Position numbers and translations under genes: made by a program
Origin: Oscillospiraceae bacterium
GTDB lineage: Bacteria; Bacillota; Clostridia; Oscillospirales; Oscillospiraceae
DNA: 40,792 bases
Assembly: GCA_017397565.1 (NCBI GenBank)
Contig: JAFQIL010000001.1
Location: forward strand, 1-40,792
Direction: 5' to 3'
Notes under the pieces: generated by a model
What the model was told of the DNA's origin: nothing
The model's database searches: none
Seen by the model: the letters and a program-made list of their open reading frames with translations, nothing else
In this document: in pieces, positions 1-7,415 of the stretch
Numbering within the stretch: position 1 is the first letter of the stretch
How the letters are laid out: each line of letters starts with the position of its first letter

Positions 1-356
1 AGCTCTACTATGAGCACGATTAAGAAAACCACACACAAACAGATGCAGACGAGAATCTTAAAGAGTGTGTGGCGCATTGCCCATGCTGCAGCAATAATTG
101 CACCCCAAGGTCCTCCCGAAGCTGTACCGGCGGCAATCTCTGCAACTGCTTTTCCGCCTTCAACACCAGCTTTTACCGTTGCTGCGGCCGCGTTTGCTGT
201 AGCTTCAGCACCTTTCGCAGCTGCAGTTGTTGCGGCAGTTTTACTTGCTTCTTTGCCGACGTTAGCTGCTTGTTTTGCTGCTTTGGCGGCGTTTTGCGCT
301 GCGGCACCATAACTATCAGCGCCGTCGCCGATTTGTTGTTTGTTCGGCTCTGCCAT
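1..356 (-). CDS. Partial ICE membrane-anchored protein, probably the N-terminus of a C40/CD1108-type cell-wall hydrolase
   Basis: An open frame starts at the ATG at 356 behind a strong GGAGGTG ribosome binding site and runs off the left edge, giving 118 codons with no stop. It opens with MAEPNKQQIGDGADSYG. A long Ala/Lys-rich helical stretch with repeated AAKAAK and ATANAAA-type segments follows, and then a hydrophobic segment around LVCICLCVVFLIVLIV that looks like a single membrane anchor. This layout matches the N-terminus of the membrane-anchored lytic transglycosylase/NlpC-P60 proteins of clostridial conjugative elements, which open the cell wall for the transfer channel. The catalytic part would lie outside the window, so the enzyme call is inference from N-terminal resemblance and position directly downstream of the VirB6-like gene. 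The Ala-rich ORFs on the opposite strand here are shadows. Confidence 0.6.
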   Translation of the reverse strand, partial: MAEPNKQQIGDGADSYGAAAQNAAKAAKQAANVGKEASKTAATTAAAKGAEATANAAAATVKAGVEGGKAVAEIAAGTASGGPWGAIIAAAWAMRHTLFKILVCICLCVVFLIVLIVE

Positions 357-417
357 TATCTGCACCTCCTATATTCAACTGCATATGGCAGTGTTATTTT
401 CGTTTTTAAGAGGCAAA

Positions 418-446
418 CAGCCGAACCGGGAATACCGATTCGGCTG
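418..446 (-). terminator. Intercistronic hairpin between the VirB6-like gene and the partial wall-hydrolase gene
   Basis: CAGCCGAA at 418-425 pairs with TTCGGCTG at 439-446, and an inner CGG/CCG extends the stem after one mismatch. The tract after it on the minus strand is only weakly U-rich. It may be a partial terminator or an mRNA-processing structure. Confidence 0.4.
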
Positions 447-457
447 TCGCCATTGTT

Positions 458-2545
458 TTACCTCTTACGCTTAGGAGACTTGATTTCGCCATCATTTCTG
501 GCTTCAGGTTCTCCATAACGGGTAGGCGTTGATTTATAGCGAACTGTATCAACGTTGACCGTTCGCACATTGTCACCGTCATAAACGGGTTTACCGTTTT
601 CAAAGACGGGTCTGCGATCCACAGCAGCCTCACCGTGAATTGCATACCATTGACTTCCGTTGACGTCCTCGAATACCTGATAATCTCCACGAGGGGGAGC
701 AAACTGGGAGGTATCGTAGAACATCGTACCGGAACCGTTCTCGTGTCTGACTTCAAAGTGTCCGTCGAGTCTTTCGGAGCCATCCACAGAAGAAACAGGC
801 TGATCGAATCCTGGCATAAACTGTTGGAAATAAGCCTGGTTGTATGCATAAGCTTCGTCACCGGCCTCAAACTGAGGAGCATCCGCGTGCTGTTGCATAG
901 CATACCAGTCTACACCGTTTGCAGCCGTCATAACCGTATGAGGCGCATCCGGCTCATCATAGTAAGCACTGTTGTACCACATAGTGTTGTGGCCATCGTG
1001 ACTTGCTTCGATAACACCGTCGCCAACGGTTCTGAGGGTTGTTCCGTCCGCTGCATCCGGGAATGTGGCAGCAACTTGTGCAGCTTCAGCAGGGCTACCG
1101 TTAAACTGAGGAGCATCGTAAAATGCACCTGCACCGGGACCGCTTGCCATTTGATACCACTGACTGCCATCCGATGCCGTAACAACGGAATGAGGTCCGT
1201 CAGGTTTCTCAAATTGTGCTGCACTGTACATTGCGACTGAAGTTTCCTTTCCGTCCGCACCCACAACCTTGGCTGTGATTTGACCACCGGTGATTTCGGT
1301 ACCCGAAACATTCATACCACTCATATGAGGCATATAGTTTGCGAGACTTCTATCTGCAATATCTCCGGCAATCGTACCGGACATATTCGGTGTTCGTGCT
1401 GCGACGGAAGCGATAGAGTCACCAGTCAACTGCGCACCGTTACGTGCGGCCATACCACCAAAGGCTCTGCCAACAAATCCAATTGTTCCACCGGCGCCCA
1501 TACGCTGACCGCCTTGCACAACAGCATCTCGAACATAGCTGTTGCCCTTGAACATGTTTGCGAACCCGGAAGCAAAACCGCTTGCTGCGGCACCGGTACC
1601 TGTGGCAGTTGCACCACCAAATACGTTACCCGCACTCCTTGCGCCGTGTCCAATGCCTGTGACAACTCTTGCTGCCATCAGAAGCTCCATACCCATACTG
1701 GAACCGGTCTGAGCCACGTTAAGCCCGATTGACGCCAGATAAGAGTCAAACTTCTGCGCAGTTTTGAGGAATGCCAAAGCACAGAACAACCAAAGGAATA
1801 CGCTTCCGTATCCGGTAGATAAGGCACCGCCGTTTCCGATGTAGGCACCCATCGAGGAGTTGAAGCCTCGTAGGAACCACACATTCATAACGAGCAATAA
1901 GAGCTGGGATCCAACCATACGACACCAGCTTCTGAAAACCGGTGTCGTTGCTTTTGAGGCACCCATAGAAAATGCCAGAGGTGACGTATAGCAGAGTACA
2001 CCAACCACGATATATCTCTCGACCGTTTCAAGCAACAACTTGAAGTAGTTCCAACCCAATGCAATCTCCAAAATAACGAGTAGCAATAGCCCGACGACGG
2101 ATATGGTCGCTATGAGCGTTGTCAGTCCGTTCATCAGCATTGCCTCTATACCCGCAAAGGTAAAGTCCTCTGCGGTCATCTGGATATCCATTAGGGCTGT
2201 GTACGGTGCTGTGGCGATGTCGAGGCACATTGAGAATATCGGCTTGGCATAACCGATAAGCAGTGCAAATAACGCACTTCTACCAATCAGTGCCCACGGA
2301 TTTTCCGCATCTGTAACCGGCCCACCGAATACTCGGAATAATTGCCAGACCGTGATGAGGAAGAGAAGAGCCCAAGCCGTATACTGCATAACAGTGAAGG
2401 CTTTACTTACGAAGGGGAAATATTCTTCCATGGCGGTCATGTCTGTGCCAAGCGCCTGCAGGAACATACCTGAGACGGCATCCATCAGGTCGGTTACAAC
2501 AGAACTGACCCATGTAATTATCCCTTCAAATATCCAGTCAAGCAT
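458..2545 (-). CDS. VirB6/TrbL-like conjugal transfer membrane protein (CD1112-type) with C-terminal repeats
   Basis: This 695-residue protein starts behind GGAGGTGATAGCCG. The N-terminal 265 residues hold about six hydrophobic segments (near 52-73, 89-107, 140-160, 175-195, 207-226 and 246-262). This is the arrangement of the VirB6/TrbL inner-membrane channel subunit of type IV secretion systems, and it closely resembles the CD1112 family of clostridial conjugative elements. Residues 285-430 are Gly/Ala-rich with low complexity. Residues 438-650 contain three imperfect repeats beginning near 438, 521 and 607. Each has an M/T-Y-x-SA/TS start, a P-x-x-x-H/Y-x-V core, a D/N-G-x-x-WY motif, and an end in AP/RP-x-F. 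The last residues are very basic (KSPKRKR). The pilin-like gene lies 35 nt upstream in the same direction. The channel role is established for the family, and the repeat function is unknown. Confidence 0.85.
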   Translation of the reverse strand: MLDWIFEGIITWVSSVVTDLMDAVSGMFLQALGTDMTAMEEYFPFVSKAFTVMQYTAWALLFLITVWQLFRVFGGPVTDAENPWALIGRSALFALLIGYAKPIFSMCLDIATAPYTALMDIQMTAEDFTFAGIEAMLMNGLTTLIATISVVGLLLLVILEIALGWNYFKLLLETVERYIVVGVLCYTSPLAFSMGASKATTPVFRSWCRMVGSQLLLLVMNVWFLRGFNSSMGAYIGNGGALSTGYGSVFLWLFCALAFLKTAQKFDSYLASIGLNVAQTGSSMGMELLMAARVVTGIGHGARSAGNVFGGATATGTGAAASGFASGFANMFKGNSYVRDAVVQGGQRMGAGGTIGFVGRAFGGMAARNGAQLTGDSIASVAARTPNMSGTIAGDIADRSLANYMPHMSGMNVSGTEITGGQITAKVVGADGKETSVAMYSAAQFEKPDGPHSVVTASDGSQWYQMASGPGAGAFYDAPQFNGSPAEAAQVAATFPDAADGTTLRTVGDGVIEASHDGHNTMWYNSAYYDEPDAPHTVMTAANGVDWYAMQQHADAPQFEAGDEAYAYNQAYFQQFMPGFDQPVSSVDGSERLDGHFEVRHENGSGTMFYDTSQFAPPRGDYQVFEDVNGSQWYAIHGEAAVDRRPVFENGKPVYDGDNVRTVNVDTVRYKSTPTRYGEPEARNDGEIKSPKRKR

Positions 2546-2580
2546 CGGCTATCACCTCCATTCCTGCTTGACCCGGATGC

Positions 2581-2973
2581 TTAAATGGTGACAGTGCCAC
2601 CACCGCCGCTACCACCGGGCGAGTAATTTCCGCCGGCGATGAGAGGCTGCAAATACGCAACGATGAAGCCGAGAGAGTTGAGAATGATCCAGGTGATCAC
2701 GATTCTCTTGAGCCACTGCGTCGCTTCGTCCACTGCACGCTGATTTCTCGAAACCATTCGGATAATCAGGGCAATGGCACCTACTGTGACTGCCACGATG
2801 GTACTGATCGCCACAATCTGACCGTAAATGTCCTGCATAATCGCTGAGAAGCGATCCCAGATCGTTGCGGCCATAACGGGATGCATAGAGAAAATCATTG
2901 CACACGCCGTTCCGACGAGCGACCAATAGGCGGATTTCATTTTGCTACCGCCCAGCCTGAGTTGCTTAATCAT
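2581..2973 (-). CDS. Small two-helix membrane protein, VirB2/TrbC-like pilin candidate of the ICE
   Basis: I chose the ATG at 2973 (130 residues) because AAGGAGGT sits 9 nt before it. The longer frame to 3012 would start inside this leader and the terminator region. The protein has a basic N-terminus, a first hydrophobic segment ending near an Ala-x-Ala site (about residues 14-36, signal-peptide-like), two further hydrophobic segments near 54-75 and 90-112, and a Gly-rich tail ending in GGSGGGGTVTI. An amphipathic linker, NQRAVDEATQWLKR, joins the last two helices. This size and layout fit VirB2/TrbC major pilins, and VirB6 follows directly, as is common in type IV secretion operons. A pilin role is inference. 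It could instead be another small ICE membrane protein. Confidence 0.55.
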   Translation of the reverse strand: MIKQLRLGGSKMKSAYWSLVGTACAMIFSMHPVMAATIWDRFSAIMQDIYGQIVAISTIVAVTVGAIALIIRMVSRNQRAVDEATQWLKRIVITWIILNSLGFIVAYLQPLIAGGNYSPGGSGGGGTVTI

Positions 2974-3010
2974 GCCTGTGTACCTCCTTTTTTTCAGATT
3001 TTCGGGCAAC

Positions 3011-3054
3011 AAAAAAAGCCGTCTCTTTCAAGCATTTCTGCTAAAAGAAACGGC
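3011..3054 (-). terminator. Leader terminator (attenuator) in front of the transfer genes
   Basis: GCCG at 3018 pairs through an 11-bp stem with CGGC ending at 3054, with one G-U. On the minus strand it is followed directly by seven Us (3017-3011). It lies between a consensus promoter and the pilin-like start at 2973, with only about 38 nt from the U-run to the ATG. Confidence 0.8.
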
Positions 3055-3089
3055 CTCGTCTTCACCCGAGCCCAGTTTTGGACGATACA

Positions 3090-3118
3090 ATTATAACACA
3101 TTCCCATTCTCTTGTCAT
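3090..3118 (-). promoter_or_regulatory. Sigma-A promoter for the ICE transfer genes
   Basis: On the minus strand, ATGACA (3118-3113) is followed after exactly 17 nt by TATAAT (3095-3090). A TG one base before the -10 makes it an extended -10 promoter. Transcription should start near 3083 and meet the leader hairpin within about 30 nt. Confidence 0.75.
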
Positions 3119-3127
3119 CGGCAAAAC

Positions 3128-3149
3128 TGTGCCAATTTTGTGCCAATTT
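3128..3149. repeat. Tandem 11-bp direct repeat upstream of the transfer promoter, possible activator site
   Basis: TGTGCCAATTT occurs twice back to back (3128-3138 and 3139-3149). The spacing is one helical turn, and the repeat ends 9 bp before the -35 of the transfer promoter. Its position suits an activator binding two adjacent half-sites. The upstream ArpU/RinA-like gene is a candidate partner by proximity only. Confidence 0.5.
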
Positions 3150-3156
3150 ACTGTCA

Positions 3157-3792
3157 CTATTCAAGGTTCTCCAAAAGGGTAAGCATATCAAACCAAAAAT
3201 CAATTCCAATAGCAGGCGTTGCCCACAAACGAATTGAAAGAATTGTGATTGCCTGCTGACGAAGCCGGTAATATGTTCTCTTCGAGATTTCAAGCTGATC
3301 AATCATCTCTTGCAGGGAAAGATGCTCCGTTGCAATGTAGGTCATGTATATGACGTCATACAAGAGCTTTCCGTTACCTGGCTTGCTCTTGAGCACAGTT
3401 AGAGCTTCGTTGACTCGATCAAAAAGCAGTCTCGACTTGCGAACACCTTCCATTCGACCTTCAAGCTTACGGTTTCCCATAGCCATTTCCATGTCAACCT
3501 TATCTATCAGCTGATCAATATGCTCAAACGGAGTGTCCAACTCTGCAGCAACGTCTGTAGGGAAACACTCAAGAACCCATGCAATTGTTCGATAGTGTTG
3601 CAGAAGCATCTTGGTATTGTGATAGCTGGTTTGTGTCCTTTTTTGCTGTGCTGTGCGGATCTTCTCATTATCAATCTCGTGATCTCCGAGAATCCCACGC
3701 TTTGTCAGAAGTGAAATGAAAGCGTCTGACTGCGCTAATATGCGGTCTTCTTGCTGCTCATACAGCGATTTTTCGTCTGTTTGGCGGGTCAT
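3157..3792 (-). CDS. Putative ICE transcriptional regulator with ArpU/RinA-like C-terminal helix-turn-helix
   Basis: The start at 3792 (211 residues) follows AAAGGAGAT. A TTG seven codons earlier lies over the ribosome binding site and is unlikely. The N-terminal two thirds are charged and helical. The C-terminal part, near 160-190, reads LSLQEMIDQLEISKRTYYRL and continues with a hydrophobic helix. This is the layout of the sigma-region-4-like helix-turn-helix in phage late regulators of the ArpU/RinA type. The start overlaps the preceding ICE gene by 35 nt, so the two are probably translationally coupled. The gene ends just before a tandem repeat and a strong promoter that read into the transfer genes, so it may activate that promoter. 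The family call rests on pattern only. Confidence 0.45.
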   Translation of the reverse strand: MTRQTDEKSLYEQQEDRILAQSDAFISLLTKRGILGDHEIDNEKIRTAQQKRTQTSYHNTKMLLQHYRTIAWVLECFPTDVAAELDTPFEHIDQLIDKVDMEMAMGNRKLEGRMEGVRKSRLLFDRVNEALTVLKSKPGNGKLLYDVIYMTYIATEHLSLQEMIDQLEISKRTYYRLRQQAITILSIRLWATPAIGIDFWFDMLTLLENLE

Positions 3793-4849
3793 ATGTAAAC
3801 ATCTCCTTTGCAATTATCGTTATATCCACAGGCGCACAAGGCCCACGGATTTTACTCGTATCTATAACTGGAGGGGAACATATACATTTACCCTTGCAGT
3901 CATATATACACTTCTTACAATTCGAGTGAGAAAAATACGCGTGTAATATATATGGGTCAAAAAGTGCAACGCGATTTTTAGGCGGAGTGTTTTCACTCTC
4001 GTCAGCGTATTCCATCAAGAGTTGGCGACTGTACAAAGCAATCAGTCTGCCGATATTCTCATGATCAGAACCCACTTTCTGCTCATTCTCTGCCAAAATG
4101 CGTATTTCGACAATTATACGCTCGATTTTCTCGGACTCCGGCATTGTAAACTCTGTATCACTTGGATACAGTTTATTGAAAATGAGGCAACCATAAGCGC
4201 CGGGAAGACGGTGCAGCTTAAAAGCATCCCCATGCTTCTGAAAGAAACGCCACACTTTAGTCTTTTCCCAGTTCCATCGCTGTCCCAGGGTTTCCAAAGT
4301 TAGTACGGTACCGAACTTACCAAACTGCACGATCGGTGCCAAAAAAGAAAACGCATTGCCAAAATCTCCGGATACCGTGTGGCACCACAGATCAAGCCAT
4401 GCGTCTGCTTCATCAAATATGTAGTTTTGTTCGATGAGTCTGTCAGTAATGTTGCGAGGGAGGCAGAGGAAGCCATACCCTTCGGTAGCATAAACCGAAC
4501 CGTTCATACACTCCTCGCCGGAGCATTCGACAACCCAGTCTGTTATTTGATATGTGAGCTTCTTAGTCTTTGCATTTAGTGAATATCTCACATAACCGAG
4601 CTCAGAGAGCTTAGAAAGCGCCTCAAGGCTCTGTGCGCGGCTTCTGGAGCCAAGTATACTCTTTAACCCCACAACGCCTCCAGACCACATTCCGGGGCTT
4701 ACAGCGTTAATGTGGCCGCAATAAGAAGCTTGTCCCTTACGGAACGCCGCACGGGATGCAAGTTTCGCCCAGGCACTCATGATACCTTTGCCTTCGGGCA
4801 GATGATTTCGGGGTAATTTAACCCACTGATACTTCATCAAGCATTTCAT
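3758..4849 (-). CDS. ICE protein with winged-helix-like N-terminus and C-terminal cysteine cluster, function unknown
   Basis: The ATG at 4849 (363 residues) is preceded by AAAGGAGGTG. The frame extends 23 codons further but would swallow that site and a hairpin. Residues 60-110 (SILGSRSRAQSLEALSKLSE, then a beta-rich stretch ending near TDWVV) look like a winged helix. Residues 165-225 look like a second DNA-binding-like module (GTVLTLETLGQRWNWEKTKV). The C-terminus has Cys 311, 314, 318, 322, 324 and 338 in a CX2CX3CX3CXC pattern, which could bind zinc or an iron-sulfur cluster. Two winged helices in an ICE hint at a replication initiator or regulator, but I do not recognise a named family. 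It overlaps the next gene by 35 nt. Confidence 0.6.
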   Translation of the reverse strand: MKCLMKYQWVKLPRNHLPEGKGIMSAWAKLASRAAFRKGQASYCGHINAVSPGMWSGGVVGLKSILGSRSRAQSLEALSKLSELGYVRYSLNAKTKKLTYQITDWVVECSGEECMNGSVYATEGYGFLCLPRNITDRLIEQNYIFDEADAWLDLWCHTVSGDFGNAFSFLAPIVQFGKFGTVLTLETLGQRWNWEKTKVWRFFQKHGDAFKLHRLPGAYGCLIFNKLYPSDTEFTMPESEKIERIIVEIRILAENEQKVGSDHENIGRLIALYSRQLLMEYADESENTPPKNRVALFDPYILHAYFSHSNCKKCIYDCKGKCICSPPVIDTSKIRGPCAPVDITIIAKEMFTYDPPNRRKIAV

Positions 4850-4873
4850 AAGGGACACCTCCTTTGTTTTTAT

Positions 4874-4908
4874 ATAAAAGAAGGGCGACCTCAATAATGA
4901 AGTCGCCC
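4874..4908 (-). terminator. Intercistronic terminator-like hairpin in the ICE
   Basis: GGGCGAC at 4883-4889 pairs with GTCGCCC at 4902-4908. On the minus strand UUCUUUUAU follows. It lies between the stop at 4924 and the ribosome binding site of the gene starting at 4849, with no promoter visible after it. Confidence 0.6.
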
Positions 4909-4923
4909 AGCAAATCATTTCTA

Positions 4924-5406
4924 TTAAATTCTAACAACAAGACCCACCAGTTGATCTGTTGGAACACCAACGAGAAACCAACCGTCTCCCATTTCAATGC
5001 GGGTAGGAACCCACTCACCGTCGATGAGGACATCTAAGCATTCACCGCAGTGTAGACCACCATAGTAATCCAATAATCCAAAACGAATATCCATTCGGCC
5101 ACTATCTTCATCAGTGACCATCGTACCTTGTCTTTTCATAAACTCCTTTCCGGAATCGTCAGAGGTTTTTTTCTCCAACTCTTTCTTATATACCTTTCTT
5201 AAATATTCATCAAAAATAGTTCTGCGAATCAAGACCTTCTTTCCAATTTTATAGACAGATCCAGCTTCACGTGCCATACGGGTAAACACCTTTAGACCAA
5301 GTCCATAGTAATCGGCGCCTTGATATAACGTAATAAAATCATGCTTCTGCATCTCGATGTCTTCATCATCGAGCATGTCTGAGAACATCCAAAGGTTTCC
5401 GCTCAT
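4924..5406 (-). CDS. DUF6462-like DNA-binding domain fused to a DUF5348-like domain
   Basis: This 160-residue protein starts at 5406 behind GAAAGGAGGATC. Residues 25-72 (ITLYQGADYYGLGLKVFTRM, then AREAGSVYKIGKKVLI and an IFDEYLRK end) match the pattern of the preceding 90-residue protein and of DUF6462, a small excisionase-like fold. Residues 103-158 (GRMDIRFGLLDYYGGLHCGE through a W-V-P-T-R-I-E core to GWFLVG) resemble DUF5348. The ATGA overlap at 5403-5406 couples it to the upstream gene. Such proteins are common in clostridial conjugative elements, and a role in excision or element regulation is inference. Family names are from memory of the sequence pattern. Confidence 0.6.
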   Translation of the reverse strand: MSGNLWMFSDMLDDEDIEMQKHDFITLYQGADYYGLGLKVFTRMAREAGSVYKIGKKVLIRRTIFDEYLRKVYKKELEKKTSDDSGKEFMKRQGTMVTDEDSGRMDIRFGLLDYYGGLHCGECLDVLIDGEWVPTRIEMGDGWFLVGVPTDQLVGLVVRI

Positions 5407-5675
5407 TTCTGATCCTCCTTTGAGAGAAGTGTACTTGGCTCGTGGAACCTCTCCAAGTACTCCTCAAAGATATCTCGGTTAATCAAGACAGTTCCGTCCA
5501 TGCGATAAATTGCACCTGCTTCGCTGGCAAGCTCCAGTATTTTCTTGTGTTGCAGGCTATAAATAATCTCTGCATCCTTATAGCGTAAAAACTGCCGACG
5601 AATCCTCTTAGCACTTTCTCTGACATCGTTACGTTTCTTCAGGTCATAGTATGCTTTTGTCTCTTCACTAATCAT
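5403..5675 (-). CDS. DUF6462-like small DNA-binding protein, possible excisionase
   Basis: This 90-residue protein has an AAAGGA site upstream of the ATG at 5675. Its core, from FLRYKDAEIIYSLQHKKILE through LASEAGAIYRMDGTVLINRD to IFEEYLERF, fits the DUF6462 pattern. That pattern is a helix, a turn and a K/R-rich wing, similar to Xis and MerR-type excisionases. It is the ICE gene nearest the lysS junction, where excisionase-type genes are often found. The stop overlaps the next start by 4 nt. The protein is an evident paralogue of the N-terminal half of its neighbour. Confidence 0.6.
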   Translation of the reverse strand: MISEETKAYYDLKKRNDVRESAKRIRRQFLRYKDAEIIYSLQHKKILELASEAGAIYRMDGTVLINRDIFEEYLERFHEPSTLLSKEDQK

Positions 5676-5729
5676 AAAATTCAGTTCCTTTCAGATTTGA
5701 TTTTCTGTCATGACAAAAGCAGACCCAAC

Positions 5730-5776
5730 GAAAAAAGAGAACACCTCTTGAAATTTCTTTCAAAAAAGTGTTCTCT
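5730..5776 (-). terminator. Terminator between lysS and the ICE genes
   Basis: AGAGAACAC (5736-5744) pairs with GTGTTCTCT (5768-5776) over a long, imperfect AT-rich inner stem. Six Us follow on the minus strand. It can terminate greA-lysS transcription and shield the element from it. Confidence 0.75.
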
Positions 5777-5918
5777 AAATAGCAAGTGCTATATTGTGTT
5801 TTGTCCTGTCAACTATTCATACTGCGTTACAATCCTTCAAAATAATATGAAAGATTGTTGTCAATTTGTTGTCAACTCGGATTTGAGATGCCGAAAACCC
5901 TTGATTTTACTGGGTTTT
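5777..5918. other. Junction between conjugative element and chromosome, with a 10-bp direct repeat
   Basis: This AT-rich stretch lies between the element's first terminator and the lysS stop. TTGTTGTCAA occurs at 5855-5864 and again at 5866-5875, an 11-bp period. A related TTGACA core lies near 5808 on the other strand. Such repeats next to an element end suit recombinase or excisionase arm sites. The exact att core cannot be set without the other end of the element. No integrase is present on this side. Confidence 0.4.
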
Positions 5919-7412
5919 TTAGTCGAGAGGCTTCATCGTGGGGAACAGGATGACCTCGCGGATGGTGTCGTTGTTGGTCAGCAGCATCACGGTACGGTCG
6001 ATACCGATGCCCATGCCGCCCGTGGGGGGCATGCCGTATTCCATAGCGTTGAGGAAATCCTCGTCCATCATTTCGGTCTCATCGTCGCCACGCTCACGCT
6101 GCTCCACCTGCTTTTGGAAGCGGTTTCTCTGATCGATAGGATCATTCAGCTCGGAGTAGGCATTGGCAAGCTCACTGTGGCAGACAAACAGTTCAAACCG
6201 CTCGGTAAGCCGGGGATCTTCAGGACTGCGCTTGGTCAGGGGGCTGACCTCCACAGGATACATGGTGATGAAGGTAGGCTGGATCAGATGCTCTTCCACT
6301 CTCTGATCGAAGCAGGCATACAGAGCATTGCCCCAGGTCTTCTCGGCAGCATCCGCCAGCTCCACGCCCTTGGCAGCCGCAGCGGCAACCGCCTCAGCAT
6401 CGTCGGTGATGGCACCAAAATCGATACCCAGGTATTCCTTAACCGCATCCACCATGGTCAAACGGCGCCAACCGGGAGTCAGATCGATCTTCTCGCCCAT
6501 CCACTCCACTTCGTAAGTACCAAGGATCTCCTTGGCCGCGCCGGAGATGATGCCTTCGGCGATATCCATCATATCGTGGAAGTCGGCATAGGCCTGATAC
6601 AGCTCAACACTGGTAAACTCGGGGTTATGCTTGGGGTCCATACCCTCATTGCGGAAGATTCTGCCGATCTCATACACCCGGTCCATACCGCCAATGATCA
6701 GCCGCTTCAGGGGCAGCTCGGTGGCGATACGCATATACATATCGATATCCAGAGTATTATGATGGGTAATGAAGGGACGGGCAGAAGCACCGCCGGCGAT
6801 GGTGTTCAGCACCGGGGTTTCTACCTCAATATAGTTCATATTGTCCAGGTAAGCGCGCATGAACTTGATAAACTTAGAGCGAATGATAAAGTTCTGCTTT
6901 ACCTCGGGGTTTACCATCAGGTCCACATAGCGCTGACGGAAACGGATCTCCTTGTCCGTCAGACCGTGGTACTTTTCGGGCAGGGGCAGCAAAGACTTGG
7001 AAAGCAAAATAACGGACTTGGCACGGACAGAGATTTCCTCAGTCTTGGTCTTGAAGACTTCGCCTTCCACACCCAGGATGTCGCCAATGTCGTTCTTCTT
7101 GAAACGGGCATACTCCTCCTCACCCAGCTCATCGATCTTCACAAACAGCTGGATCCGGCCGGTGCTGTCCTGCAGATCACAGAACATGACCTTACCCTGA
7201 CCCCGCTTGCTCATCAAGCGGCCGGCAACCCGGACGATCTTGCCCTCGTAGCCTTCATAATCAGCCTTGATGGCGGCGGAATCGGCATTGAAATCGTACT
7301 TGGTCTGGACAAAGGGGTCCCGACCCTCAGCCTGCAATGCCGCCAGCTTTTCCCGGCGGATGGCGGCCTGCTCAGATACAGGCAACTCGGCCTGCGGTTC
7401 AAACTTTGCCAT
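5919..7412 (-). CDS. lysS: Lysyl-tRNA synthetase, class II
   Basis: It charges tRNA-Lys with lysine in the cytoplasm. The 497-residue length is normal for bacterial LysRS. An N-terminal OB-fold anticodon-binding domain spans roughly 55-155. Class II motif 1 is YIEVETPVLNTIAGGASARP, motif 2 lies in RIFRNEGMDPKHNPEFTSVE, and motif 3 is GMGIGIDRTVMLLT near the end. The start at 7412 follows GAGGGCTAAG, which includes the greA stop, so only 3 nt separate greA from lysS. The intact C-terminus (ILFPTMKPLD) shows that the conjugative element next to it did not truncate the gene. No T-box is visible, and the operon promoter precedes greA. Confidence 0.97.
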   Translation of the reverse strand: MAKFEPQAELPVSEQAAIRREKLAALQAEGRDPFVQTKYDFNADSAAIKADYEGYEGKIVRVAGRLMSKRGQGKVMFCDLQDSTGRIQLFVKIDELGEEEYARFKKNDIGDILGVEGEVFKTKTEEISVRAKSVILLSKSLLPLPEKYHGLTDKEIRFRQRYVDLMVNPEVKQNFIIRSKFIKFMRAYLDNMNYIEVETPVLNTIAGGASARPFITHHNTLDIDMYMRIATELPLKRLIIGGMDRVYEIGRIFRNEGMDPKHNPEFTSVELYQAYADFHDMMDIAEGIISGAAKEILGTYEVEWMGEKIDLTPGWRRLTMVDAVKEYLGIDFGAITDDAEAVAAAAAKGVELADAAEKTWGNALYACFDQRVEEHLIQPTFITMYPVEVSPLTKRSPEDPRLTERFELFVCHSELANAYSELNDPIDQRNRFQKQVEQRERGDDETEMMDEDFLNAMEYGMPPTGGMGIGIDRTVMLLTNNDTIREVILFPTMKPLD

Positions 7413-7415
7413 AGC

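Noticed and set aside
10-518. Two plus-strand ORFs rich in Ala or Cys at the left edge
   Set aside because: They are antisense to the Ala/Lys-rich N-terminus of the partial minus-strand gene that has a strong ribosome binding site.
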